The notes beneath the pieces were generated by a model that searched no databases, was not told the DNA's origin, and saw only the letters and a program-made list of their open reading frames with translations. Below are positions 8,494 through 16,600 of a stretch of DNA of 51,966 bases, one piece after another. The stretch's first letter is position 1. Each line of letters starts with the position of its first letter. The position numbers and the translations under genes were made by a program. This DNA comes from Gemmatimonadota bacterium (GTDB taxonomy: Bacteria > Gemmatimonadota > Gemmatimonadetes > Longimicrobiales > Gaopeijiaceae). The DNA lies in assembly GCA_024638305.1 (NCBI GenBank), contig JAHEKN010000006.1:1-51966 (forward strand), written 5' to 3'.

Positions 8494-9639
8494 ATGAAGG
8501 GAGACTCGGCGGTGCAGGCGGCGCTCGAGCGCTGGATCTCGAAAGGTCTGGTCTCGGCCGAGCTCGCGCACAGCCTTCGAGAGGAAGTCGCGTCCAGCTC
8601 GGTAGGGCGGGCGAGGCGCCTGGCCCAGTACGTGGTGGCCATCACCGCCGGGCTGGTGCTCCTGACTGCGAGCGGCGTCTTCCTCGCGTGGAGCTGGTCG
8701 GACTTCGAGGTGGTCACCCGGACGTTCATTCTGGGCGGCGTGGGCGTGGCCCTCGTGTTGTTGGGCGCGGCGATGGAGCGTCGCCAGCGGCAACGCCCCG
8801 TAGCTTATGTGCTCCAGACGTCGGGTTTGCTGATGCTGCTCGTAGCGTACGTGCACTCGGACCAGACATGGTCCGCCGAGACGCCCGGGGGCGTCGCCGT
8901 GGGGATCCTCGCACTGGCAACCCCGATCCTCAGCATCGCGGCGTCCATCCGGCGCGACCCGGTCATGCCCGCCGTGAACGCCGCAATCGGCTACCCGTTT
9001 CTGGCGTTGTTCCTCGATCGGATCGGGGTCTCACAGGACGCGACAGTCTGGATTCTCGACGGTGTCCTGCTCGTGGCCCTTTCGATCCTGGGAGTCCGAC
9101 TGCGGACCGCCAGACCCGAAGCGCGCTGGTTGGCGGGTGCACTTTACGCCTTCGTGGCCAGTTTGCTGGCGGGTTTGGTCTTGACCGGGTTGACGGCCGC
9201 GGGCCCACTCGACGCCGGAGGAGACACGATATACGCGCTGGATGTCTGGCTGGTCCTGGTCGTCGCGCTGGCACTGTGGGCCACGCACCGCGCACCGGAA
9301 TGGCTCCGGCGCGACTGGTACACGGACGTCCTGGCGGCCTGCGTGCTCCTGGCCACAGTTTTTGCGTTCCTGACACTGGACGAGCTGGGCGTTCCGTCCG
9401 ATCTGCTGAGCGTGGGCGGAAGCGCTGTAGGGGCCTTGGGTCTCTACTACGGCGTACGCCGAGGCGCTCGGTCCGTCCTCCTGACCGGATCTCTGGCGAT
9501 CGTGGTCTCGGTCTGGATCTTCGGGATCGAGCAGGGCGGATCGCTCGGTGCGGTAGCGGCACTCGCGTTTACGGCAGCGCTGCTCTTCTGGGTATCTTCC
9601 CGGATCGGAGGGGACGACCACGCGGCCCCGGAGGCTTGA
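8494..9639 (+). CDS. DUF2157 multi-pass membrane protein
   Basis: A 381-residue protein. The soluble N-terminal 40 residues (ALERWISKGLVSAELAHSLREEV) are the helical start typical of DUF2157 (PF09925). They are followed by roughly ten hydrophobic segments, among them VVAITAGLVLLTASGVFLAW and TFILGGVGVALVLLG. Start ATG at 8494. No catalytic motif is seen and no function is established for the family. The gene converges on the cyclophilin gene with 12 bases between the stops. Membrane placement is secure; a transport or sensor role would be guesswork. Confidence 0.8.
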   Translation: MKGDSAVQAALERWISKGLVSAELAHSLREEVASSSVGRARRLAQYVVAITAGLVLLTASGVFLAWSWSDFEVVTRTFILGGVGVALVLLGAAMERRQRQRPVAYVLQTSGLLMLLVAYVHSDQTWSAETPGGVAVGILALATPILSIAASIRRDPVMPAVNAAIGYPFLALFLDRIGVSQDATVWILDGVLLVALSILGVRLRTARPEARWLAGALYAFVASLLAGLVLTGLTAAGPLDAGGDTIYALDVWLVLVVALALWATHRAPEWLRRDWYTDVLAACVLLATVFAFLTLDELGVPSDLLSVGGSAVGALGLYYGVRRGARSVLLTGSLAIVVSVWIFGIEQGGSLGAVAALAFTAALLFWVSSRIGGDDHAAPEA

Positions 9640-9651
9640 GCGGCGGGCGCC

Positions 9652-10338
9652 TCAGCTCCCCGACTCAGCTACCTCCTCCTCCTCGATCGTGGCCCGCAGC
9701 ACCGAGTCCAGCTCGGGGAAGTCGCGATCCAGATACGCGTTCCCGTAGGTGCGGATGTGGGTCTGAAGGGGTCCATCGCCCCGCGGCGGCGCGTCGCCGT
9801 ACCCCGAGTACATCGCTTCCAGCACGTCCATCCCCTCCACCACTTCCCCGAACGGCGCAAAGCCCTCCTGGTCCATCCCGGGATTGTCCCGGAAATTGAC
9901 GAAGACGGTGGTCGTGCGGGTGTTTACGCCATGGTGGGCAAAGGCGACGCGACCGCGCACGTTGGGGACTCGGGCCTCGTCGTCGAGGATGGAGCGCCGC
10001 TCCCATGCCTCCGTGATCCGAGGGTGACCATGAAGGCCCCAACTGACGACGAACCCCTCGACGACCCTGAAGAACCGAACGTCGTCGTAGAAGCCCGACC
10101 GCACGAGGTTGTAGAAGCGGTCCGCCCCGTGCGGAGCCCACGACCGGTCCACGTCGACCACGAACACCCCTTCGGTAGTTTCGAAGCGGGCACGGAAGCG
10201 GTCGGGAGCCACCGCGGCGAAGCGGCCAGGCTCGAGCAGAGCCGTTCTGGCGTCTGCCGGCGGAGCGCCTCCGTCCTGTCCACAAGCCAGAGCCCCCCAA
10301 GCCATGAGAGGGCCGGTAATCCACCGGGTCGTCGACAT
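9652..10338 (-). CDS. Cyclophilin-type peptidyl-prolyl isomerase lipoprotein
   Basis: A 228-residue lipoprotein with a signal peptide ending in LACG (Cys19). It should catalyse cis-trans isomerisation of X-Pro bonds during folding of envelope proteins. The cyclophilin domain covers about residues 50-210: TTEGVFVVDVDRSWAPHGADRFYNLV, then FFRVVEGFVVSWG, in which Arg is the expected catalytic residue, and FVNFRDNPGMDQEGFAPFGEVVEGMDVL. The usual Q-x-F motif is changed (TTTVFVNF), so activity may be reduced. About 20 acidic residues form a C-terminal tail. It is transcribed divergently from the gene at 10611. Confidence 0.88.
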   Translation of the reverse strand: MSTTRWITGPLMAWGALACGQDGGAPPADARTALLEPGRFAAVAPDRFRARFETTEGVFVVDVDRSWAPHGADRFYNLVRSGFYDDVRFFRVVEGFVVSWGLHGHPRITEAWERRSILDDEARVPNVRGRVAFAHHGVNTRTTTVFVNFRDNPGMDQEGFAPFGEVVEGMDVLEAMYSGYGDAPPRGDGPLQTHIRTYGNAYLDRDFPELDSVLRATIEEEEVAESGS

Positions 10339-10610
10339 GTGGACATTCTACCACCGGGCGCGAGAGCAGCGAAGCCCTCGGTGTCGCGAGGGGGACCGGC
10401 GTGCCTCGCCCTCCTGTGGTGCGGCACGGGGAGTCTGCCGTAGTTTGCCCCGTCGCGGGCACCCCTGACGGAGAGAATCGACATCATTCGGGCCAACTTC
10501 TCGGCCGGCACCGCCGCCCATGTCGAACGGATTCGAGCCGTCGCCTCGGGTTCCGCGGAGAGGCCATAGTCATCGCGCGCGGTGCTGGGTCCCGGGTCGG
10601 CCGGGGCTGG

Positions 10611-11183
10611 ATGGGGTGGTTGGGAGTGTTCGTCCTCGCCAGCGGCGTCAGCGACGGGCCCGCTGCGGCTCAGCAGCCGCCCACGGCAGACGGTGCCCGA
10701 GCGCGCATCGACGTCCTGGCTGGCGCAACCACCTTGCACGGGTCGGCCGTGCTCTTCGTCGGAGGGGGAGCGCTGGTAGGGCTCGGAGATCGCCTCTGGT
10801 TGGGCGGAGTCGGCATGGTCAGCAGCTCCGTCCACTACACGGACTCGAAGGGAGCCGGTCCGAGCGTGGGGATCGGCTACGGGGGCCTGATCGTCGAGCT
10901 CGAGGCGCTCGACTGGAGCGCCGGTTCCCTCTCGGCCTCGGTTCTGGTCGGTGGGGGCAACGCCGACGTGAGCGATCCTCTCGTCGGGGCGGAGCTCGGC
11001 TCCGACAACTTCCTCGTGCTCCATCCGGTCTTCAGGTTCCGCCGGCCGCTGCGGGCACCGCTCGATATTGGGTTGGAGGCGGGCTATCGGTTCGCCATGG
11101 GCGTCGAGGATCTGCCTGGCCTGAACCGTAGGGACCTCTCCGGCCCCACCCTGAGCGTCTCCATGCACGCGATACGGCGATGA
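10611..11183 (+). CDS. Exported beta-rich protein, probable small outer-membrane protein
   Basis: I do not recognise a named family. The ATG at 10611 gives a 190-residue protein with a signal peptide ending near AAAQQ. The mature part is a series of short alternating strands rich in Gly (GSAVLFVGGGALVGLG, LWLGGVGMVSSSVHY, GPSVGIGYGGLIVEL, LSASVLVGGG) and ends in a strand, like a small beta-barrel. Its stop overlaps the start of the Ppx/GppA gene as ATGA, so the two are translated together. Upstream codons remain open to 10401 but without signal-like sequence. Confidence 0.65.
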   Translation: MGWLGVFVLASGVSDGPAAAQQPPTADGARARIDVLAGATTLHGSAVLFVGGGALVGLGDRLWLGGVGMVSSSVHYTDSKGAGPSVGIGYGGLIVELEALDWSAGSLSASVLVGGGNADVSDPLVGAELGSDNFLVLHPVFRFRRPLRAPLDIGLEAGYRFAMGVEDLPGLNRRDLSGPTLSVSMHAIRR

Positions 11184-12781
11184 GCGCCGAGACGCCGCCG
11201 CCGACCGTCCAGACCGACGTCTTACGCCATCTTCCACCCGAGCCCCACGATTTTCCGATCGCGGTGGGCTGTGTCGACGCGGGCTCGAACGCGATTCGGT
11301 TCCTGTGCGTCGAATTCCAATCGCCCACCCGTTTCTCCACCACCCACTACGAGCGCGTGCCTATCCGTCTCGGACACCAGGTCTTCCTCAATGGAGAGCT
11401 CTCCGAAGACGCCATCGACGCCACCATCGACGCCTTCAAAGGGTTTCGACAGGTCCTGGACGACCTGGAGGTGCGCCATTTTCGGGCCGTGGCGACGAGC
11501 GCGGTGCGGGAGGCCCGCAATGCCTCGGTCCTGGTGGATCGCATAGCCCGGGAATGCGCCATCGAGATCGACGTCATCAGTGGGTCGGAGGAGGCCAGAC
11601 TGGTGCATGTCGCCGTGGCCAGTCGGCAGGACCTGGCCGACGACCATTGGGTGCTCTGCGACGTGGGCGGTGGGAGCGTCGAAGTGTCCCTGGTGGACGA
11701 TGTCGGCATGCTCTGGGCCGAATCGCATACGATGGGCTCCGTCCGACTCCTCGAAGTGCTCTCGGGTGCGGACGGAGATCCCGGGCGTTTCCAACGACTC
11801 CTCACGGAATACGTCAGTGTGCTGACACTGCCTACCCAGGCGACCTACCTGCGACCGGCCGGCTTCATCGCCACCGGCGGAAATATCGAGACGCTGGCAA
11901 AGCTGTCGGCCCCGGTAGCCCTGGAGGAGCCGGTCGCCAGACTGTCCGTCCAAGACCTCAGGGCCTCTATCGAGCTGCTGTCGCGTCTGTCCTATCGCGA
12001 CAAGATGGAGCAACTCGATCTTCGCGAGGATCGAGCGGACGTCGTGGTCCCCGCGGCCATGGTCTATCTACGCGTGGCGGAGCTCTGCGGCGTCGACACC
12101 ATTTTGGTCCCTCATGTCGGGATCAAGGAAGGCATCGTGCTCGACCTGATGGACGATCTGGTTGCACACCGCAGCCACGAGGAGCGTCAGGTCGCCCAGC
12201 TCACCAAGGCTGCCGTGGCACTCGGCCGTCGCTTTCTGTTCGACGAAGCTCACGGCCTCAAAGTCGCGGAGTTGGCTGACGCCCTCTTCGATCAGCTCGC
12301 CAGCCTGCACGGGCTCGACTTCGACGATCGCCTCCGGCTGCGCGCCGCAGCGATTCTGCACGACATCGGCTTATTCATCTCCTACAAAAAGCACCACAAG
12401 CACTCGCTCTATATCCTGAAAGAACTCGAGCTGCCGGGATTCGCGGAATCGGACATGATGGTGATTGCGAACGTTGCCCGCTATCACCGCAAGGCGGGAC
12501 CTTCCGAGCACCATCTCGAATACTCCGGTCTGGCACCGATCGAACGCGTGCGGGTTTCGCAGCTCGCATCGCTCCTTCGCCTGGCCGACGGGCTCGATCG
12601 CCAACACATGGGAAAAGTGCGCAAGGTTGCGGCAACCGTGCGCGGCCTGGAGCTATGGATCGACATCGAAGGCGATGGCGACCTGCTCCTCGAGCGGTGG
12701 GCTGTAGCCCGCAAGAAGGACGTTTTCGAGCAGACGTTCGGCCTCAAAGTCTGCATTGGCGAGGGGTTCCCCAGCCCCTGA
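11180..12781 (+). CDS. ppx: Ppx/GppA exopolyphosphatase/pppGpp phosphohydrolase with HD domain
   Basis: A 533-residue cytoplasmic enzyme. The N-terminal ASKHA-fold module has the phosphate loops VGCVDAGSNAIRFL (29-42), ATSAVREARN (105-114), ISGSEEARL (133-141) and the DVGGGSVEV motif (161-169). The C-terminal module is an HD-type helical domain with AAILHDIG (His394, Asp395) and further His residues (KKHHKHS, ARYHRK, SEHH). The family hydrolyses terminal phosphates of polyphosphate or converts pppGpp to ppGpp; sequence alone does not decide which. Start is the ATG of the ATGA overlap with the exported-protein gene. The H1-like gene follows after 163 bases with its own promoter. Confidence 0.9.
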   Translation: MSAETPPPTVQTDVLRHLPPEPHDFPIAVGCVDAGSNAIRFLCVEFQSPTRFSTTHYERVPIRLGHQVFLNGELSEDAIDATIDAFKGFRQVLDDLEVRHFRAVATSAVREARNASVLVDRIARECAIEIDVISGSEEARLVHVAVASRQDLADDHWVLCDVGGGSVEVSLVDDVGMLWAESHTMGSVRLLEVLSGADGDPGRFQRLLTEYVSVLTLPTQATYLRPAGFIATGGNIETLAKLSAPVALEEPVARLSVQDLRASIELLSRLSYRDKMEQLDLREDRADVVVPAAMVYLRVAELCGVDTILVPHVGIKEGIVLDLMDDLVAHRSHEERQVAQLTKAAVALGRRFLFDEAHGLKVAELADALFDQLASLHGLDFDDRLRLRAAAILHDIGLFISYKKHHKHSLYILKELELPGFAESDMMVIANVARYHRKAGPSEHHLEYSGLAPIERVRVSQLASLLRLADGLDRQHMGKVRKVAATVRGLELWIDIEGDGDLLLERWAVARKKDVFEQTFGLKVCIGEGFPSP

Positions 12782-12798
12782 CGGTATTTTCTTGCCTT

Positions 12799-12812
12799 CC
12801 CAATCGATTGGG
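12799..12812. repeat. Perfect 14-base palindrome
   Basis: The sequence cccaatcgattggg reads the same on both strands and lies 17 bases after the ppx stop and 56 bases before the -35 element of the H1-like gene. It could be an operator or part of a weak terminator. Confidence 0.4.
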
Positions 12813-12867
12813 CCGCCAATAGTCCAACTGACGTCGAAACATCCCACAGTGCGCTCCAGGTAGCCGA

Positions 12868-12897
12868 TTGACACGGTATCGACCTCCGCGATATTCG
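12868..12897 (+). promoter_or_regulatory. Candidate promoter of the H1-like gene
   Basis: A perfect TTGACA (12868-12873) is followed after 18 bases by TATTCG (12892-12897), about 48 bases before the start codon. The -35 match is strong and the -10 weak. A sigma-70-type promoter is inferred. Confidence 0.45.
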
Positions 12898-12944
12898 AGT
12901 ACAGCCCTAACCCGGCCCCCCCTTTTCAATTCAGAGAGGAACCA

Positions 12945-13568
12945 ATGGCGGAAACAGACCCGAAGGTCATGTCGCTTGTCGAAGCGGCGCTGGCGAAGGA
13001 CCCCAACGCTTCGGTCGAGACGTTGTACGACATGGCCAAGAAGAGCAGTCGGGCGATCGGAAAGATGAACCTGCGTCAGTTCCACGCGCGTTATCCACTC
13101 CAAGTCAAGCGAAGGAAGAACAAGGCCGCGAAGGCGGCAAGCACCTCAGGGGCGGCCAAGACGGGGGCTCGCACGACAGGCCGCCGCAAGACGGCAGCCA
13201 AGACGACGGCGCGGAAAGCCGCACGGAAGCCCGCAGCACGGAAGCCCGTCGCACGGAAGGCACGGGCCAAATCGGCCACTAAGGCAGCCGCCAAGCCCGC
13301 TCCCAAGGCAGCGGCAAAGTCGGCTGCGAAATCGGCCCCCAAGGCCGCGGCCAAGTCGGCTCCGCGCGCAAAGACGGCGCGTCGCGGCCGTCCCCGGCGT
13401 GCGGCCCTGCGGCAAAACGGCGTCGCCATGGGCGGCCGTGACGGCGTGCGCGCGGCATTCCTGAACTTCGCGGCCGAGCTCGCCGCGGCCGAGGGACGCA
13501 AGGACGCTATTCGGGTCGTTGCCGACGTCGATCGCTACGTCGACAAAGCGATAAAGGCGCTGAGCTGA
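12945..13568 (+). CDS. Histone H1-like Lys/Ala-rich DNA-binding protein
   Basis: A 207-residue basic protein starting at ATG 12945 after an AGAGAGGA site. Three parts are visible. Residues 1-50 are a small helical domain (LVEAALAKDPNASVETLYDMAKK, then RQFHARYPLQVKRRK). Residues 50-145 are almost only Lys, Arg, Ala, Pro, Ser and Thr in degenerate AAKSAPK- and ARKPAARK-like repeats, as in the eukaryotic H1 tail, and end in an AT-hook-like RRGRPRR core. Residues 150-207 form a second, non-basic helical part (AAFLNFAAELAAAEGRKDAIRVVADVDRYVDKAIKAL). The tail predicts non-specific DNA compaction; the end domains may dimerise or bind a partner. It is flanked by its own promoter and terminator. Confidence 0.85.
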   Translation: MAETDPKVMSLVEAALAKDPNASVETLYDMAKKSSRAIGKMNLRQFHARYPLQVKRRKNKAAKAASTSGAAKTGARTTGRRKTAAKTTARKAARKPAARKPVARKARAKSATKAAAKPAPKAAAKSAAKSAPKAAAKSAPRAKTARRGRPRRAALRQNGVAMGGRDGVRAAFLNFAAELAAAEGRKDAIRVVADVDRYVDKAIKALS

Positions 13569-13591
13569 AGCAACCGGATCAGTAAAGAGTC

Positions 13592-13621
13592 AGCCCCGCC
13601 GAGAGTCGTCTCGGCGGGGCT
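13592..13621. terminator. Hairpin terminator shared by the H1-like and glutamate dehydrogenase genes
   Basis: A 13-bp stem (13592-13604 with 13609-13621) with a GTCG loop lies 23 bases after the H1-like stop and just beyond the stop of the convergent dehydrogenase gene. It is GC-rich with only scattered T residues after it. Confidence 0.75.
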
Positions 13622-13644
13622 TCGTCGTTCCGGCCCTTGGTGGT

Positions 13645-16600
13645 CTAGGACCCGTTTCGACGAGAAGCCAGGACCGTGACTTCGCGGACGGCGACTGAAA
13701 GGGCCGAGAGGCTCTCCTCTCCGTCGGTCTGAATCTGCTCGACCAACCGCCCCAAGCGCCCGAGGGAATGCTCTTCTCTCGTCGTGAAATCGTGAGCAGC
13801 GCGCAGAAAATCGCCGTTCTCCGCGTCCGCCAGAATGCCGACAGTCAGGGCGTGATGGGCCCGTCCGAGATCTCCGCTGAGGGCTTGGGCCGCCCTCTGA
13901 TCCCAGCGCCCTTCGCCGGCGACGCGGAATACCTCGGAGCGTATCCAGGGAACGTGCAGCACTTCCGAGACGCGATAATATGCACGAGCCGCGTCGAGTG
14001 GATCGGCTTCGGTTTCGCCCGCGATGACGAGTACGTCGAGGAGGTGATCGAGGAACCTCAGCGTGACCATGCTGAGCGCGAAATCCTCATCCGCTCCGTG
14101 CCGCACGATTTCCTCGACCCGTGTATCGAACAGCTCTCGGTCACGGCCGGATACGATATTCGGGAAGTCCTTCCTCAAGCGGAGCAGGGGGTCCTTGTAA
14201 CGGCGCACGACCTCGGCGACCGACTCATCAGGATCGAGGTGGTCGAGCGCCCACCGGGTGGTGCGCTCCAGCACGCGCGATAGGCCGAGAAGCCACCGGT
14301 AGGCCACGCGCGTGGGGAGCTCCCGCCGGGAGTTGACCTCGCGCACCACTGCCTCGTGATCCGCCAGTCTCGCAGAGACCAGCCAGGCCCGCATCGCGTC
14401 GGACGGCCTATGACCGGTATCGGACGAAACGCGATAGACGAAGGTCGATCCCATCAGGTCGACGAGATCGTTCGTGAGCTGACTCGCAACGATTTCCCGC
14501 CGAAGACGATGCGTACGAACGCCGTCCCGGCCCGCCTCCTTGACGGCCTTGCTCGGGAAATAGTCCAGCACGTAGGGCTCGGTGGCTTCGTCGTCCGGCA
14601 GCGAGCTCGCGAGCGTCTCGCGGATTGCGAAGATCTTCGCGTAGGAAAGAAGTACCGCCAGCTCGGGTCGGGTCAGGGTCTTGCCCTTGTCGAGTCTGTC
14701 GGACAAAGCCTCCCAGGTCGGCAGGCCCTCAGCGGACCGGTCCAGCAACTTCTCGCGCTCGAGGCCGACCATCAGCTCGCGAAAATCGTCGACGCTCTCC
14801 TTGACGCGCAGCACATCCAGCGAGACCGCCCTGCTTTGCGAAAAGTTGTCCGCCAGTACGAACGTCGCAACCTCGTCGGTCAATTGCTCGAGGATCTCGT
14901 TGCGCTCCTCGGGCGACATCCGCCCGGACCGAACGATCGGATCGAGCAGGATCTTCAGATTGACCTCCCGGTCCGAGAGATCCACACCGCCCGAGTTGTC
15001 CAACGCGTCGGTGTTTATCCGGCCGCCCGCCAGCGCAAACTCGATGCGCGCCTCCTGGGTGAATCCGAGGTTGCCGCCCTCCCCGATCACTTCCGACCGC
15101 AGCTCGGGGGCGTCCACTCGCACCCGATCGTTGGTCGGATCGCCCACGGCCGCGTGCGTCTCGTGCGACGCCTTCACGTATGTTCCGATACCGCCGTTCC
15201 AAAGAAGCTCCGCCGGGGCTCGTAGCACGGCCCGGATGAGACTTTCTCCGTCCATCGGACCGGTGTCGTCGGCCAAACCCAACGCGGCGATCGCCTCCGG
15301 CGTGAGCTGCACGTCCTTCGATCCTCGTGGCACGATCATGCCCCCGACGCTAAGCGTGTCGCGGTCGTAATCGTCCCAACTGGACCGACCCAGGGCGAAC
15401 ATCCGCTCACGCTCCACGAAGGAGCGTTCGATATCGGGATCGGGATCGATGAAGACGTGGCGGTGGTCGAATGCCGCGATGAGCTTGGTTTGCTGCGACA
15501 GGAGCATCGCATTCCCAAAGACGTCGCCGCTCATGTCGCCGATGCCCACAACCGTAAACGGCTCGGTCTGAATGTCTTTGCCGGCCTCACGAAAGTGACG
15601 GCGTACGCATTCCCAGCCACCGCGGGCGGTGATCCCCACGATCTTGTGGTCGTATCCGTGGGAGCCGCCCGACGCGAAAGCGTCCCCGAGCCAGAACCCG
15701 TACTCGGCCGCGACGGAATTTGCCACGTCGGAGAACTTGGCGGTGCCCTTGTCGGCCGCGACCACCAGGTACGGATCGGGATCGTCGTAGCAGAACACAC
15801 CTTCGGGCGACTCCGGCTCTCCCTCGACCAAATTGTCCGTGAGGTCGAGCAGACCTCGAACCAGAGTCTTGTACTGTTCCTTGGCCTCCTCGGCCTGGGC
15901 CTCCCGGTCCGGAAGCTCGCGCAGGGTCACGAAGCCGCCCTTCGAGCCGGCCGGGACGATCACCGCGTTCTTGACCATCTGGGTCTCGACCAGGTCGAGC
16001 ACCTCCGTGCGGAAATCGTCCCAGCGATCGCTCCAGCGGATCCCTCCGCGCGCCACGCTGGCGCCGCGCAGGTGCACCCCCTCCATGCGGGACGACCGCA
16101 CCCAGACTTCGACCATGAGCCGGTGCCGTGCCAGCTCCCGCATCTTGGAACAGTCGAATTTGAACGACAGGAACGGAACGCCGCCCGATCGCCCCGTGCC
16201 GACCCTGCCCCCGTGACGGTAATAGTTGGTCCGAACCGTGGCATCGATGAGCGTCGAGAGATGACGGAGCGCCCGGTCGTCCACGAGAGACTCGACCGCG
16301 CCCAGCGCGTCCACGAACTCGCGCCTGAGCGCGTGGACCGCGCGGAGCCGCTCCTCACGGTCCGGCGTACGGTCCGGATCGAAGGCCGCACGGAACCGCT
16401 CGAGCAGGAGGCGTCCGACCTCCGGGTACTTCCGTAGCGCCGCCGGAATCGCTTGGCGACTGGGCACCGCACCGAGCTGGAATGCGTAGGTGGCGTACGC
16501 GCGCAGGACGTCGACCTGTCGCCACGCGAGCTCGGCCTGGATGACCAGTGAATTCAGGGAGTCGTTGGTCGCGTCTCCGGCCCGGATCGCCAGGATGGCG

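Noticed and set aside
13140..13390. Tandem DNA repeat or CRISPR-like array
   Set aside because: The repetition is degenerate Lys/Ala codons within the H1-like gene, without equal-length repeats or spacers.
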